Origin: Streptomyces tuirus | GTDB lineage: Bacteria > Actinomycetota > Actinomycetes > Streptomycetales > Streptomycetaceae | Assembly: GCF_014701095.1 (NCBI RefSeq) | Contig: NZ_AP023439.1 | Coordinates: forward strand, 6,684,001-6,748,000 | Reading direction: 5' to 3' | Length of the DNA: 64,000 nt | In this document: piece after piece, positions 44,133 through 52,113 of the stretch | How positions within the stretch are numbered: the stretch's first letter is position 1 | Layout: each line of letters begins with the position of its first letter | Notes under the pieces: model-generated | Told to the model about the DNA's origin: nothing | The model's input: only the letters and a program-made list of their open reading frames with translations | The model's database searches: none | Position numbers and translations under genes: made by a program

Positions 44133-45290
44133 TCAGCTCTCTCGCCGTTCGGCGCCGGACCGCAGCTCCGCTCGGAGCGCCTCCGGCGTCCATTCCTCGC
44201 GCAACGCGCGCCGCATCAGATCCGCCTGCGAGGGCGGGGCCAGGCCGTCGACCGGCGGATCGCTGTCGAGGTTGGTGGGGAAGGGGTAGCCCTCGGCGCT
44301 CGCCGCCACCACGTGCTCCAGCCAGCCCGGGTCGGCACCCTCGGCCTTCCGCTTGAGAAGGGCCGGGTACACCGCGTTGACCACCGCCTCCCGGTCCACC
44401 GTCTCCATGGCACGCCCGAACGCGGACGACACCTGCAGCAGGTTGGCCATGCGCCGGATGTCCGCCGAGCGGTTGGTTCCGGCCGCGTGGAAGAGGGCCG
44501 GGTTGAAGAACACGGCGTCGCCCTTGGCGAGGGGCAGCTGCACCTGGTGCGCGTCGAAGTACGCCCGGAACTCCGGCAGCCGCCAGGCGAGATAGCCCGG
44601 CTCGTACTTCTGCGAGTGCGGCAGGTACATCGTCGGCCCGGACTCCACGGGCATGTCGCAGTGCGCGACCGCCCCCTGGAGCGTCAGCACGGGGGAGAGG
44701 CGGTGCACCTGCGCCGGATAGGCGGCGGCGGCCTCGTTCGACAGGAAGCCCAGGTGGTAGTCGCGGTGCACGGTCTGCGCGGCACCGCCCGGGTTGACCA
44801 CGTTGAGCTGGGAGGTCACCTGGTAGGCGGGGCCGAGCCAGGCGGTGGCCACCAGGGCCAGGATGTCGTTCGCGTAGTAGTCGGCGAACGCCTCCGGGTC
44901 GTGGAGGGCCGCCTTCTCCAGCGCGTTCCACACCCGGTCGTTCGCGCCGGGCTTGGCGAAGTGGTCACCGGCGGCCGCACCCGAGGCGCGCTGCTCGGCG
45001 ATCAGTGCCTCGAACACGGCGGTGGCCCGGTCCACGACGTCCGGGTCGGGAAAGGCACCGCGGAAGACCACGATGCCGGGCCCGTCGGCGAGCGCCCGCA
45101 CCAGCTCGGCCTGGACCACCCGGTCGCCTTCGAGCAGGCCGCAGTCGTAGACGAGCACGTTGCGCTCCACGGCGCGGGCGTGCGGATAGTCGGCGGGGTC
45201 GGTGGCCTGCTCGACCAGCGCGCGGAACGCGTCGAGATCGCAGTCCTGTTCGGACAGCCAGGCACGGTGGTGTACGGAAGTGAAGGACAT
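44133..45290 (-). CDS. Phytanoyl-CoA dioxygenase-family Fe(II)/2-oxoglutarate enzyme
   Basis: 385 residues. The double-stranded beta-helix iron ligands are visible: HRDYHLGF (HxD) and NPALFHAAGTNRSADIRR, with the distal His and the Arg for 2-oxoglutarate. Family enzymes hydroxylate small substrates and secondary metabolites. It shares a transcript with the downstream SDR, so a hydroxylation followed by oxidation of one substrate is plausible. A LacI-type regulator lies divergent 108 bp away. Confidence 0.85.
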   Translation of the reverse strand: MSFTSVHHRAWLSEQDCDLDAFRALVEQATDPADYPHARAVERNVLVYDCGLLEGDRVVQAELVRALADGPGIVVFRGAFPDPDVVDRATAVFEALIAEQRASGAAAGDHFAKPGANDRVWNALEKAALHDPEAFADYYANDILALVATAWLGPAYQVTSQLNVVNPGGAAQTVHRDYHLGFLSNEAAAAYPAQVHRLSPVLTLQGAVAHCDMPVESGPTMYLPHSQKYEPGYLAWRLPEFRAYFDAHQVQLPLAKGDAVFFNPALFHAAGTNRSADIRRMANLLQVSSAFGRAMETVDREAVVNAVYPALLKRKAEGADPGWLEHVVAASAEGYPFPTNLDSDPPVDGLAPPSQADLMRRALREEWTPEALRAELRSGAERRES

Positions 45291-45333
45291 CGTCGTCCCT
45301 TCGGGGTCACAGAGCGACGCAGCCCTGTCATTC

Positions 45334-45345
45334 TTGTCAGTACAA
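45334..45345. promoter_or_regulatory. TTGTCAGTACAA operator candidate
   Basis: An inverted pattern (TTGT-4-ACAA) in the 108-bp gap between the PhyH-like gene and the LacI-type gene. TTGTNNNTACA recurs at 36902 in the inositol promoter region. Confidence 0.35.
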
Positions 45346-45398
45346 ACCCCTCGAACAACCAGCAGCGAGCCATCAAAAACCCCTCAAGGAGCCGGCGT

Positions 45399-46430
45399 AT
45401 GGGCCACCCGTTCCCGATCCGGGAGATCGCCCGTCAGGCGGGCCTGAGCGAGGCGACCGTCGACCGGGTGCTGAACGGCAGGGGAGGAGTGCGCGAGAGC
45501 ACCGCCCGGGAGGTCCGCCAGGCCATCGCCGATCTCGACCGGCAGCGCACCCAGGTGCGGCTCGTCGGCCGCACGTTCATGGTCGACATCGTGATGCAGG
45601 CACCCGAGCGGTTCACCACGGCGATCCGCGCCGCCCTGGAGGCCGAGCTGCCCTCCCTGCGTCCGGCGGTGCTCCGCTCCCGCTTCCACTTCCGCGAGAC
45701 CGGCCCGGCCGGGGAACTCGTACGGATACTGGACCGGATCGCCAGGCGCGGCTCGCAGGGCGTGATCCTCAAGGCCCCGGACGTCCCCGAGGTCACCGCC
45801 GCGGTCGGCCGGCTCGAAGCCGCCGGGGTCCCGGTCGTGACCCTGGTGACCGACCTGCCCGCCAGCGCCCGCCTCGCCTACGTCGGCATAGACGACCGGG
45901 CCGCGGGTGCGACGGCCGCGTACCTGATGGGCCAGTGGCTGGGGGAGCGCCCGGGTAACATCCTCACCAGCCTCAGCAGCGGCTTCTTCCGCAACGAGGA
46001 GGAGCGCGAGATGGGCTTCCGCAGCGCCATGCGCGCCCGGCACCCCGAGCGCACACTGGTCGAGATCGCCGAGGGGCAGGGGCTGGACGCCACCCAGTAC
46101 GACCTCGTCCGGGCCGCTCTGGAACGCGACCCCGGCATCCGCGCGGTGTACTCGATCGGCGGCGGCAACATCGCCACGCTGCGCGCCTTCGACGACCTCG
46201 GCCGCGACTGCGCGGTGTTCGTCGCGCACGACCTCGACCACGACAACACCCGCCTGCTGCGCGAGCACCGGCTGTCCGCCGTGCTCCACCACGACCTGCG
46301 CCAGGACGTGCGCGAGGCCTGTCACACCGTGATGCGCGCCCACGACGCGCTGCCGCCTGCGGGGCCGACCCTGCCGTCGGCGATCCAGGTGGTGACGCCG
46401 TACAACATGCCCCCGCAGGCGGCCGTGTGA
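45399..46430 (+). CDS. LacI-family transcriptional regulator
   Basis: 343 residues from the ATG at 45399, preceded by AAGGAG. The LacI helix-turn-helix occupies residues 5-60 (IREIARQAGLSEATVDRVLNGRGGVRESTAREVRQAI), followed by a sugar-binding periplasmic-type domain (DIVMQAPERFTTAIRAAL, YVGIDDRAAGATAAYLMGQWL, YSIGGGNIATLRAFDD). The divergent PhyH-SDR pair is the nearest target, and the shared TTGTNNNTACA suggests that it may also act on the inositol promoters. The ligand is probably a sugar or cyclitol. Confidence 0.88.
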   Translation: MGHPFPIREIARQAGLSEATVDRVLNGRGGVRESTAREVRQAIADLDRQRTQVRLVGRTFMVDIVMQAPERFTTAIRAALEAELPSLRPAVLRSRFHFRETGPAGELVRILDRIARRGSQGVILKAPDVPEVTAAVGRLEAAGVPVVTLVTDLPASARLAYVGIDDRAAGATAAYLMGQWLGERPGNILTSLSSGFFRNEEEREMGFRSAMRARHPERTLVEIAEGQGLDATQYDLVRAALERDPGIRAVYSIGGGNIATLRAFDDLGRDCAVFVAHDLDHDNTRLLREHRLSAVLHHDLRQDVREACHTVMRAHDALPPAGPTLPSAIQVVTPYNMPPQAAV

Positions 46431-46493
46431 TCCACGGGTGATGCCGGGCGTGGGGCCGGGAGGAGCCGCGTGCGGGCCCCTACCGTCGGGCGC

Positions 46494-47105
46494 ATGTGGA
46501 CCTCGCGCCCGGACGGCGGCCCCGAGCGGTTGGTGACCCTGGTCGACGGTGTGTTCGCCATCGCCATCACCCTGCTCGTCCTGGATCTCTCCGTGCCCCG
46601 GGAGCTCGACCCCGCCGCCTACCGCAGGGCCTTGGTCGAGCTGCTCCCGGACCTCGGGGCGTATGCGCTGAGCGTCGCTGTGCTGGGGAGTTTCTGGCGT
46701 GACCACCGGCGGATCTTCCAGGACGTCCGGCAGATCGACGGCCAGGTGATCGGCATCTCGATGGTCGGCCTCGGCGTCGCGGCCCTCGTGCCCTTCCCGA
46801 CCCGGCTGCTCGCCGAGTACGGCACGCAGCCCGTGTCGGTGGCCGTCTACGCGGGTGCCGTCGCCGCGCTGGGCGCCTGCCACCTGGGGCTGGCCGCCCT
46901 GCTGGCCAAACGCCCCTGGCTGCGCCACGGCACGCCCTCCGAGGCGGCGACCGCCCTCTACCTCCTCGACAGCGCCGCGTCCGTGGTGGTCTTCCTCGCG
47001 ACCGTCCCGCTGGCCATGGTCGCCGGCCCCAGGATCATGTGGATGTGGCTGGCCCTCGTGCCCGTGAAGGTCTACCTGGGCCGCAGGCTCACCGGCCCCG
47101 CCTGA
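46494..47105 (+). CDS. TMEM175-family (DUF1211) membrane protein
   Basis: 203 residues from the ATG at 46494; a GTG eight codons upstream is an alternative. It shows the TMEM175 channel motif at the start (RLVTLVDGVFAIAITLLVLDL), about six membrane segments, and a SFWRDHRRIF loop, the pattern of bacterial potassium-permeable channels. It is transcribed alone after the LacI-type gene. No regulatory site could be recognised. Confidence 0.8.
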   Translation: MWTSRPDGGPERLVTLVDGVFAIAITLLVLDLSVPRELDPAAYRRALVELLPDLGAYALSVAVLGSFWRDHRRIFQDVRQIDGQVIGISMVGLGVAALVPFPTRLLAEYGTQPVSVAVYAGAVAALGACHLGLAALLAKRPWLRHGTPSEAATALYLLDSAASVVVFLATVPLAMVAGPRIMWMWLALVPVKVYLGRRLTGPA

Positions 47106-47114
47106 GGGCGCGAC

Positions 47115-48278
47115 TCATGCCCGCCCGGTGACCTCCGCCCAGTTCCCGCTCCGCGCCGACCGTGCCATCGCGTCCAGCGCGGCGGCGCTGTGCACGGCGT
47201 CCGTGAGCGTCGCTCCGTGCGGTGTGCCCTCGGCGACCGACCTGAGGAAGCGGTACGCCTCGATGACCTTCAGGTCGTCGTACCCCATGGCGTTCGCGGC
47301 ACCGGGCTGGAACGCCGCGAACTCCCCGTGGCCCGGGCCGACATGGACCGTGGTGACGGACTGGTCCTGGTACGTCGTGCCGCGGCTGACGCCGAGCTCG
47401 TTCATGCGGCGGAAGTCCCAGAACACGGCGCCCTTGGTGCCGTGCACCTCGAAGCCGTAGTTGTTCTGCTCGCCGACCGAGACCCGGCAGGCCTCCAGGA
47501 CGCCGCGCGCCCCGGAGGCGAAGCGCAGCAGACAGCTGACGTAGTCCTCGTTCTCGACGGGGCCGAGTTCGCCTCCGGCGGCGCGGCTGTGGCCCGCCGT
47601 GGCGCCGGTGGGGCGGGCCCGCTCCGGGAGGAAGATCGCCGTGTCGGCCGTCAGGGACGTGATGTCGCCGAGCAGATGGCGGGCCAGGTCCACGCCGTGC
47701 GACGCCAGGTCGCCGAGCACCCCGCTGCCGCCCCGCTCCCGCTCGTAGCGCCAGGTCAGCGCGCCCTCGGGGTGGGCCGCGTAGTCGCTGAGCAGCCGGA
47801 CGCGGACATGGGTGACCGTGCCGATCTCCCCGGAGACGATCAGCTCGCGGGCCGCCTCGACGGCGGGCGCGTTGCGGTAGTTGAAGCCCACGGTGCCCTG
47901 CACACCGGCCTTGGCGACCGCGTCCGCGACCGCTCCGGCGTCCTCGGCGGTGAGACCCACCGGCTTCTCGATCCAGATGTGCTTGCCCGCCTCGGCCATG
48001 GCGACGCCGATCTCGCGGTGCAGGAAGTTCGGCGCGGTGATGCTGACCGCCCGCACCCGGGGGTCGGCGGCCACCTCGCGCCAGTCCCGCGTCGTCGAGG
48101 CGAAACCGAACTGCGCGGCGGCCTCCTCCGCCCGGCCCGGCACCTCCTCCGCGACCGTCACCAGCTCCGGGACGAGGGGCAGCCGCGGATAGTGGTGCCG
48201 CACACGCGCGTACGCCTGCGTGTGCACCCGCCCCATCCAGCCGAATCCGATGACGGCGACGCCGAGCGTGTCCACCAT
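47115..48278 (-). CDS. Gfo/Idh/MocA oxidoreductase
   Basis: 387 residues from the ATG at 48278. It has the N-terminal VAVIGFGWMGRVHTQAYARVRHHYPRLPLVPEL, WIEKPVGLTAEDAG, TVGFNYRNAPAVEAARELI and DLASHGVDLARHLLGD, the usual catalytic sites. It is longer than the iolG-type enzymes owing to insertions in the C-terminal domain. It diverges from a LacI-type regulator, and CG-centred near-palindromes flank both starts. A sugar or cyclitol oxidase is likely; the substrate is not known. Confidence 0.85.
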   Translation of the reverse strand: MVDTLGVAVIGFGWMGRVHTQAYARVRHHYPRLPLVPELVTVAEEVPGRAEEAAAQFGFASTTRDWREVAADPRVRAVSITAPNFLHREIGVAMAEAGKHIWIEKPVGLTAEDAGAVADAVAKAGVQGTVGFNYRNAPAVEAARELIVSGEIGTVTHVRVRLLSDYAAHPEGALTWRYERERGGSGVLGDLASHGVDLARHLLGDITSLTADTAIFLPERARPTGATAGHSRAAGGELGPVENEDYVSCLLRFASGARGVLEACRVSVGEQNNYGFEVHGTKGAVFWDFRRMNELGVSRGTTYQDQSVTTVHVGPGHGEFAAFQPGAANAMGYDDLKVIEAYRFLRSVAEGTPHGATLTDAVHSAAALDAMARSARSGNWAEVTGRA

Positions 48279-48291
48279 GAGAGCCCCTCTT

Positions 48292-48303
48292 TGGACCGTT
48301 CCA
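48292..48303. promoter_or_regulatory. LacI-type operator candidate, copy 1
   Basis: TGGACCGTTCCA, a 12-bp near-palindrome with central CG, the usual LacI-family form. It lies 14 bp upstream of the Gfo/Idh/MocA start. Its exact reverse complement occurs at 48374-48385. Confidence 0.55.
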
Positions 48304-48342
48304 GAACCTGTCCAGGCCACCCTGAGCGGGGTTCGCCGACGC

Positions 48343-48358
48343 TGTCAACCCTTTGACA
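48343..48358. promoter_or_regulatory. Divergent -35 region with inverted repeat
   Basis: TGTCAACCCTTTGACA, a 6-bp inverted repeat whose arms read TTGACA on both strands. It sits near the centre of the gap between the divergent LacI and oxidoreductase genes and can supply -35 boxes to each. No clear -10 was found on either side. Confidence 0.4.
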
Positions 48359-48373
48359 AGCCGTGCCGCCCCA

Positions 48374-48385
48374 TGGAACGGTCCA
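48374..48385. promoter_or_regulatory. LacI-type operator candidate, copy 2
   Basis: TGGAACGGTCCA, exact reverse complement of copy 1, 4 bp ahead of the LacI ATG at 48390. The two sites flank the intergenic promoters symmetrically, which suits looping and autoregulation. Confidence 0.55.
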
Positions 48386-48389
48386 TCCC

Positions 48390-49388
48390 ATGAGAGCGCC
48401 GACGATCCGGGACGTGGCCGAACGGGCCGGCGTCTCCAAGTCGCTGGTCTCCCTCGTGCTGCGTGGCTCCGACCAGGTGCGCCCCGAGAAGCGGGACGCC
48501 GTGCTCCGGGCCGCCCGGGAGCTCGGCTACCGGCCCAACGCCGCCGCCCGCAGCCTCAGTGAACAGCGCACCCGCACCGTCGGCGTCCTCCTGAACGACC
48601 TGCGCAACCCCTGGTTCGTGGACCTCCTCGACGGCCTGAACTCCCTGCTGCACGCAGGCGGCCTGCGCATGCTGCTGGCCGACGCCCGTCTCAACCGCCG
48701 CACCGGTCAGGACCCGGCCGATCCGCTGCTGGACCTGCGGGTCGACGGTCTGGTCGTGGTCGGCACGCTGCCCGACGCGGCGGCCCTCGGCCAGGTGGCC
48801 GAGCGCATCCCGGTCGTGCTGGCCGGCTCCCGCGAACCGGCCCCGCCGGGCGTCGACGTCGTGGCGGGCGACGACGAACGGGGCGCCCGGCTGGTCACCG
48901 AGCACCTGACCGGCCTCGGACACCGCCGTATCGCTCACATCGCGGGCTACGGAGCGGTGGGCGAGCTGCGCCGCCGGAGCTTCGAGGCGACGATGCGCCG
49001 GCACGGTCTCGCGGAGCAGGTCGTGGTCGAGCCGAGCGACATGACCGAGGAGGGCGGCTACCGCACCACCGTCCGGCTGCTCAGCCGCCCCGACCGGCCC
49101 ACGGCCGTCTTCGCCGTCAACGACATCGCCGCCATCGGTGTGCTCTCGGCGGCCGAGGAGCTGGGGCTGCGCGTGCCGCGCGACCTGTCCGTCGTCGGCT
49201 ACGACAACACGAGCATCGCCCGGCTGCGGCACGTATGGCTGACGACGGTCGACAACTCGAGCCATGAGGTCGGCCGTCGCGCGGCCCGCTGCCTCCTGGA
49301 ACGCCTCAAGGGCGCCGGTGGAGCGGGCCGGGTCCAACTGGCCACGCCCAGCCTGGAGATCCGGGGATCCACGGCACCGGCGCCCTGA
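48390..49388 (+). CDS. LacI-family transcriptional regulator
   Basis: 332 residues from the ATG at 48390. Helix-turn-helix TIRDVAERAGVSKSLVSLVLRGSDQVRPEKRDAVLRAARELGYRPN is near the N-terminus, followed by a sugar-binding domain (VGVLLNDLRNPWFVDLLDGLN, VVLAGSREPAPPGVDVVAGDDERGARLVTEHL, AVFAVNDIAAIGVLSAAEELG). It is divergent from the Gfo/Idh/MocA gene, which is the likely target, and the CG-centred sites flanking the gap are probable operators. Confidence 0.9.
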   Translation: MRAPTIRDVAERAGVSKSLVSLVLRGSDQVRPEKRDAVLRAARELGYRPNAAARSLSEQRTRTVGVLLNDLRNPWFVDLLDGLNSLLHAGGLRMLLADARLNRRTGQDPADPLLDLRVDGLVVVGTLPDAAALGQVAERIPVVLAGSREPAPPGVDVVAGDDERGARLVTEHLTGLGHRRIAHIAGYGAVGELRRRSFEATMRRHGLAEQVVVEPSDMTEEGGYRTTVRLLSRPDRPTAVFAVNDIAAIGVLSAAEELGLRVPRDLSVVGYDNTSIARLRHVWLTTVDNSSHEVGRRAARCLLERLKGAGGAGRVQLATPSLEIRGSTAPAP

Positions 49389-49400
49389 TCGCGCACTCGC

Positions 49401-49745
49401 TCAGAGGTTGATCGCGTACGCCTTGCGCAGGGTCTCGTGCACCGTCCACGTCGTACGGTCGCCCTCGCGCAGGACGGCCATGTCGCCGGGCCCGACCTTG
49501 AGCGTCGGCCCGCCCTCGACCTCGATCGTCGCCGAGCCGCTGATCACGACGAACAGTTCGTCGGCCTCGGTGTCGGTGACCACGCCGGGCGTGATCTGCC
49601 AGACGCCCCGGACCTGACGGCCGTCCTCCGACTCCCAGACCACCTTCCCGGTCACCTCGGGCGTCCCGGAGACGATCTGCTCGGGCGCGAGGGGCTCGGG
49701 TTCGAGCTCGGCGTCGGGGATGTGGAGTACGAAGCTGTGCGTCAT
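49401..49745 (-). CDS. Small cupin-domain protein (EutQ-like)
   Basis: 114 residues with a single cupin barrel (VVWESEDGRQVRGVWQITPGVV, then ADELFVVISGSATIEVEGG, and LKVGPGDMAVLREGDRTTWTV). The metal ligands are poorly conserved, with no HxH pair, as in the EutQ/DUF861 group. Such proteins are small cytoplasmic enzymes or binding proteins of unknown function. It converges on the LacI gene with a 12-bp gap. Confidence 0.8.
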   Translation of the reverse strand: MTHSFVLHIPDAELEPEPLAPEQIVSGTPEVTGKVVWESEDGRQVRGVWQITPGVVTDTEADELFVVISGSATIEVEGGPTLKVGPGDMAVLREGDRTTWTVHETLRKAYAINL

Positions 49746-50005
49746 GCGGGCGACCCTAGCCCTGAGCGGCGGGGGAGCGACCTGGACACAGTGTGCGGTG
49801 TCGGCGGTGACCGGCGGACACTCCGTCGTCCCGGACGGCCGCGCCGCGGCCCCGGACGGCCGCCACCACCATCGGATGCCATGTCCGTCTCAACCCCTTT
49901 GCCCTGGTCGGGAGTTCCCGCCGATTGGCGTATTGTTTGCGGCATATGCCCGGGAGTTCAGATGCCCGGGGGCATGCGGCTGCGTGGGTGAAGGGGGAGC
50001 AGGAC

Positions 50006-50227
50006 GTGGACGAGACGGGGAGACGACCAGCCCGGCGGGCCGGGCTGCCCGGAGGTGCCGTCACGGCACTCCTGGCCGTGGCGGCCTGCGCCGGCCACGC
50101 GACCAAGGCGGACCTCCCCTGGTGGGCCGTCCTCGCCGTCGCCGTCTCGGCGGTGGGTCTCGCCGGCTGGACCCGGCGCCCGGAGAGGCCGTCGGCACGG
50201 GCCGGGGGGCGGCTCCCCATGCGGTAG
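50006..50227 (+). CDS. Small two-span membrane protein
   Basis: 73 residues. The GTG at 50006 was chosen because GGGGGAG lies six bases upstream. Two hydrophobic segments (PGGAVTALLAVAACAGHAT and LPWWAVLAVAVSAVGLAGWT) are flanked by basic residues. The long reading frame further upstream gives no similar coding pattern. It has no recognised family. The stop overlaps the -10 box of the downstream tRNA-Pro promoter. Confidence 0.55.
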   Translation: MDETGRRPARRAGLPGGAVTALLAVAACAGHATKADLPWWAVLAVAVSAVGLAGWTRRPERPSARAGGRLPMR

Positions 50228-50256
50228 GGTTGACCTGCGCGATCACGCGGTTCACC
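50225..50256 (+). promoter_or_regulatory. Promoter and leader of tRNA-Pro copy 2
   Basis: TAGGGT (50225-50230) is a -10 box; the 20-nt leader at 50237-50256 is identical to that of copy 1 at 10078-10097. Spacing to the tRNA is also nearly equal (34 and 35 nt from the start of the leader). Confidence 0.5.
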
Positions 50257-50270
50257 CGCGCGATACGCAA

Positions 50271-50344
<74 letters not shown>

Positions 50345-50364
50345 CTCGTACGAGTCGCACATCA

Positions 50365-50396
50365 GGGCTGTTCTCGGAGGCCTCCGAGAACAGCCC
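50365..50396 (+). terminator. Terminator hairpin after tRNA-Pro copy 2
   Basis: A 32-bp perfect palindrome (GGGCTGTTCTCGGAGG and its complement) without an interior loop, 20 bp after the tRNA. A T-rich tail is weak (TTCGG). It is unlike the terminator of copy 1. Confidence 0.7.
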
Positions 50397-50572
50397 TTCG
50401 GCATGTCCGTGTCCAGGTTCGACCGCGGCCGGGCCGGCCCCACCGTGACATGGGCCACCCGTGTGCATCTGCACCGTCTGTGTTTGCGTACGCGTCGGAT
50501 GGAAAGTGGCTCTGTAGTCACCGGACGCGCAATCCGGTGGATGGTGACCGAAAGCCGGAAAGAGGAGGTCCG

Positions 50573-50650
50573 ATGTCCTCGAAGCGACGTCGTAAGAAGA
50601 AGGCCCGCCGCAAGAACGGCGCGAACCACGGCAGCCGTCCGCAGTCCTGA
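50573..50650 (+). CDS. Ribosomal protein bL37 (25 residues)
   Basis: A 25-residue basic peptide with an AGAGGAGGT ribosome site 4-12 bases ahead of the ATG. It begins MSSKRRRKKKARRKN and ends with an ANHGSRPQS motif. The basic run plus ANHGxRPxS matches the mini protein bL37 seen in mycobacterial ribosomes. It would bind 23S rRNA in the large subunit. A 19-bp stem terminator follows. It is too short for most gene callers. Confidence 0.85.
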   Translation: MSSKRRRKKKARRKNGANHGSRPQS

Positions 50651-50671
50651 CAGGGCCCTGCGGGCGCGCCG

Positions 50672-50713
50672 ACGCAAACGGGTGAGTGGCAGCCGCCACT
50701 CACCCGTTTGCGT
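50672..50713 (+). terminator. Terminator after bL37
   Basis: A 19-bp perfect stem (left arm ACGCAAACGGGTGAGTGGC) with loop AGCC, 21 bp after the bL37 stop. There is no long T tract. Confidence 0.8.
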
Positions 50714-50833
50714 TCGCGGGCTCATGCGATACCGGCGCTGTCCCGGCGGCCTGTCGATGATCCGGCAGGTGCCCCCTGCCGCCGCAGCTCGCTCCCCGGC
50801 CTGCGGGAGCCGGTGGTCCCGGCAACATGGCGT

Positions 50834-50875
50834 GGTCGAGGACGTCACCCACCCCCATGGGCGACGTCCTCGACC
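50834..50875 (-). terminator. Terminator hairpin downstream of the metalloprotease-like gene
   Basis: A 13-bp perfect stem (GGTCGAGGACGTC with its complement) extended by CCCA/TGGG around a short loop. It lies 54 bp beyond the stop of the minus-strand metalloprotease-like gene. Beyond the bL37 terminator and this hairpin, nothing else was recognised in 50651-50928. Confidence 0.65.
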
Positions 50876-50928
50876 GCTCCCCCGGTGCCGGACTGTGGTT
50901 CAGGTGTCCGCGCGGCGGCTGGGTGCCG

Positions 50929-52014
50929 TCACCAGCACATCACCGCCGTCTCGCCGCTGCCCCATGCGGAGTAGAGGCGTACGCGGACGACGTAGCGGCG
51001 GCCCTTGACGAGCCGGGCGCCGATCGTGGCGTTCTGCTCGGTTCCCCCGTCGTCCCGGCCGGCGACGTAGCGGGGCCGGCCGTCCCGCTCCTCGAAGAGC
51101 ACTACGACGGCATCGCAGTCGCCGAAGGTGCCCAGCGCGTACGTGCGGGTCTCCGGCGGGTCGATCACGAAGTCCGCCTGTTCGCCCGGGGCGAGTGCGA
51201 GCGGCGCCGAGCGGAACGGCACCAGCGCGGGCGAGCCCTGCGGATGCGCCGGCGGATACCAGCGCAGCACCGACTCCTTGTCGGCGGCCGACAGGGTGCC
51301 GGGCGGCTCGAGGCCCCCGCGATACTGCTCCGGCTCCAGGATCAGCCCCGGCGCGAACGGGAACTCCATGATCGACTGCGGGTCCCAGAAGGAGCCGTTG
51401 GCCTCGTCCGGGCCGAGCTTGCGCAGGATGTTGTAGTGGGTCTGCTCCCGGCTCCAGTGGTGGGGCGGGCCCGCCAGTTCGGCGTAGACGGCCTCGTCGT
51501 CCCAGTGGATGCCGGCGAACGGGCTCTGGTGCTCGTGCAGCATGCCGAGCGCGTGCCCGATCTGGTGCAGGGCCGTCGCGCGCTCCCCGGGCGCGGTCAG
51601 GTCCCAGCCGAAGTTCATGGTGCGTTCCTGCCGCCCGGCGAGCAGCGCGTCCCGGCCCACCGACGACCAGGAGCCGTCGCCGGCCTGGAACCCGATGCGC
51701 AGTTCGGCCTCCGAACGGTCGTCGACCTCGGTGAAGGCGATCCCGATGCCGAGGTCCTGCCACTCCCGGAAGCACGACCGCACCACGTCGCGCTGCTCCT
51801 CGGCACCGGCCCACGACACCCGCCGCGTCATCCCCCTCCCCGGCACGGGGATGACGGACGCGTCGGTGTCACCGTCGAAGAACCAGTAGTGCAGAACGGT
51901 GCCGTTGACCCACTTCCGCCGCCCGGCCGCGAGCGCGCTCAGCCGCTCGGCCGCCGGCCCCGGTGCGAGGGCGGGCGCCGGCGCCTGAGCCAGCGAGCAG
52001 TAGCGTGCGGTCAT
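50929..52014 (-). CDS. M12A/matrixin-like metalloprotease with catalytic Glu replaced by Gln
   Basis: 361 residues. The zinc site is HQIGHALGMLHEH, that is H150-Q151-xx-H154-xxxxx-H160, where metzincins have HExxHxxGxxH. The three His ligands are intact, but the catalytic Glu is Gln (CAG at 51562-51564). The rest fits the family: VSWAGAEEQRDVVRSCFREWQDL, IMEFPFAPG with the Met-turn, and a C-terminal beta domain from about residue 245. No signal peptide is visible, which is unusual for a secreted peptidase. It is probably a zinc-binding pseudoprotease. A terminator lies downstream. Confidence 0.8.
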   Translation of the reverse strand: MTARYCSLAQAPAPALAPGPAAERLSALAAGRRKWVNGTVLHYWFFDGDTDASVIPVPGRGMTRRVSWAGAEEQRDVVRSCFREWQDLGIGIAFTEVDDRSEAELRIGFQAGDGSWSSVGRDALLAGRQERTMNFGWDLTAPGERATALHQIGHALGMLHEHQSPFAGIHWDDEAVYAELAGPPHHWSREQTHYNILRKLGPDEANGSFWDPQSIMEFPFAPGLILEPEQYRGGLEPPGTLSAADKESVLRWYPPAHPQGSPALVPFRSAPLALAPGEQADFVIDPPETRTYALGTFGDCDAVVVLFEERDGRPRYVAGRDDGGTEQNATIGARLVKGRRYVVRVRLYSAWGSGETAVMCW

Positions 52015-52075
52015 GGGCCACAGCCTGCCCTGCGGCCCGCCCCGGGCACCTGAGTCGGGGGCTACTCAAGTCGCC

Positions 52076-52106
52076 CTGTATCAAAGGTGAGTAGCCGCGC
52101 TCATGT
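52076..52106 (+). promoter_or_regulatory. CTGTATCAAAGG-N11-GCTCATGT element, copy 1
   Basis: The 12-bp and 8-bp parts, with the same 11-bp spacer length, recur exactly at 56983-57013 ahead of the subtilase gene. Here it ends 7 bp before the LuxR-type ATG. A short inverted repeat CTACTCA / TGAGTAG overlaps it (52062 and 52088). It may be a promoter or activator site common to both genes. Confidence 0.55.
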
Positions 52107-52113
52107 CTGTGTG

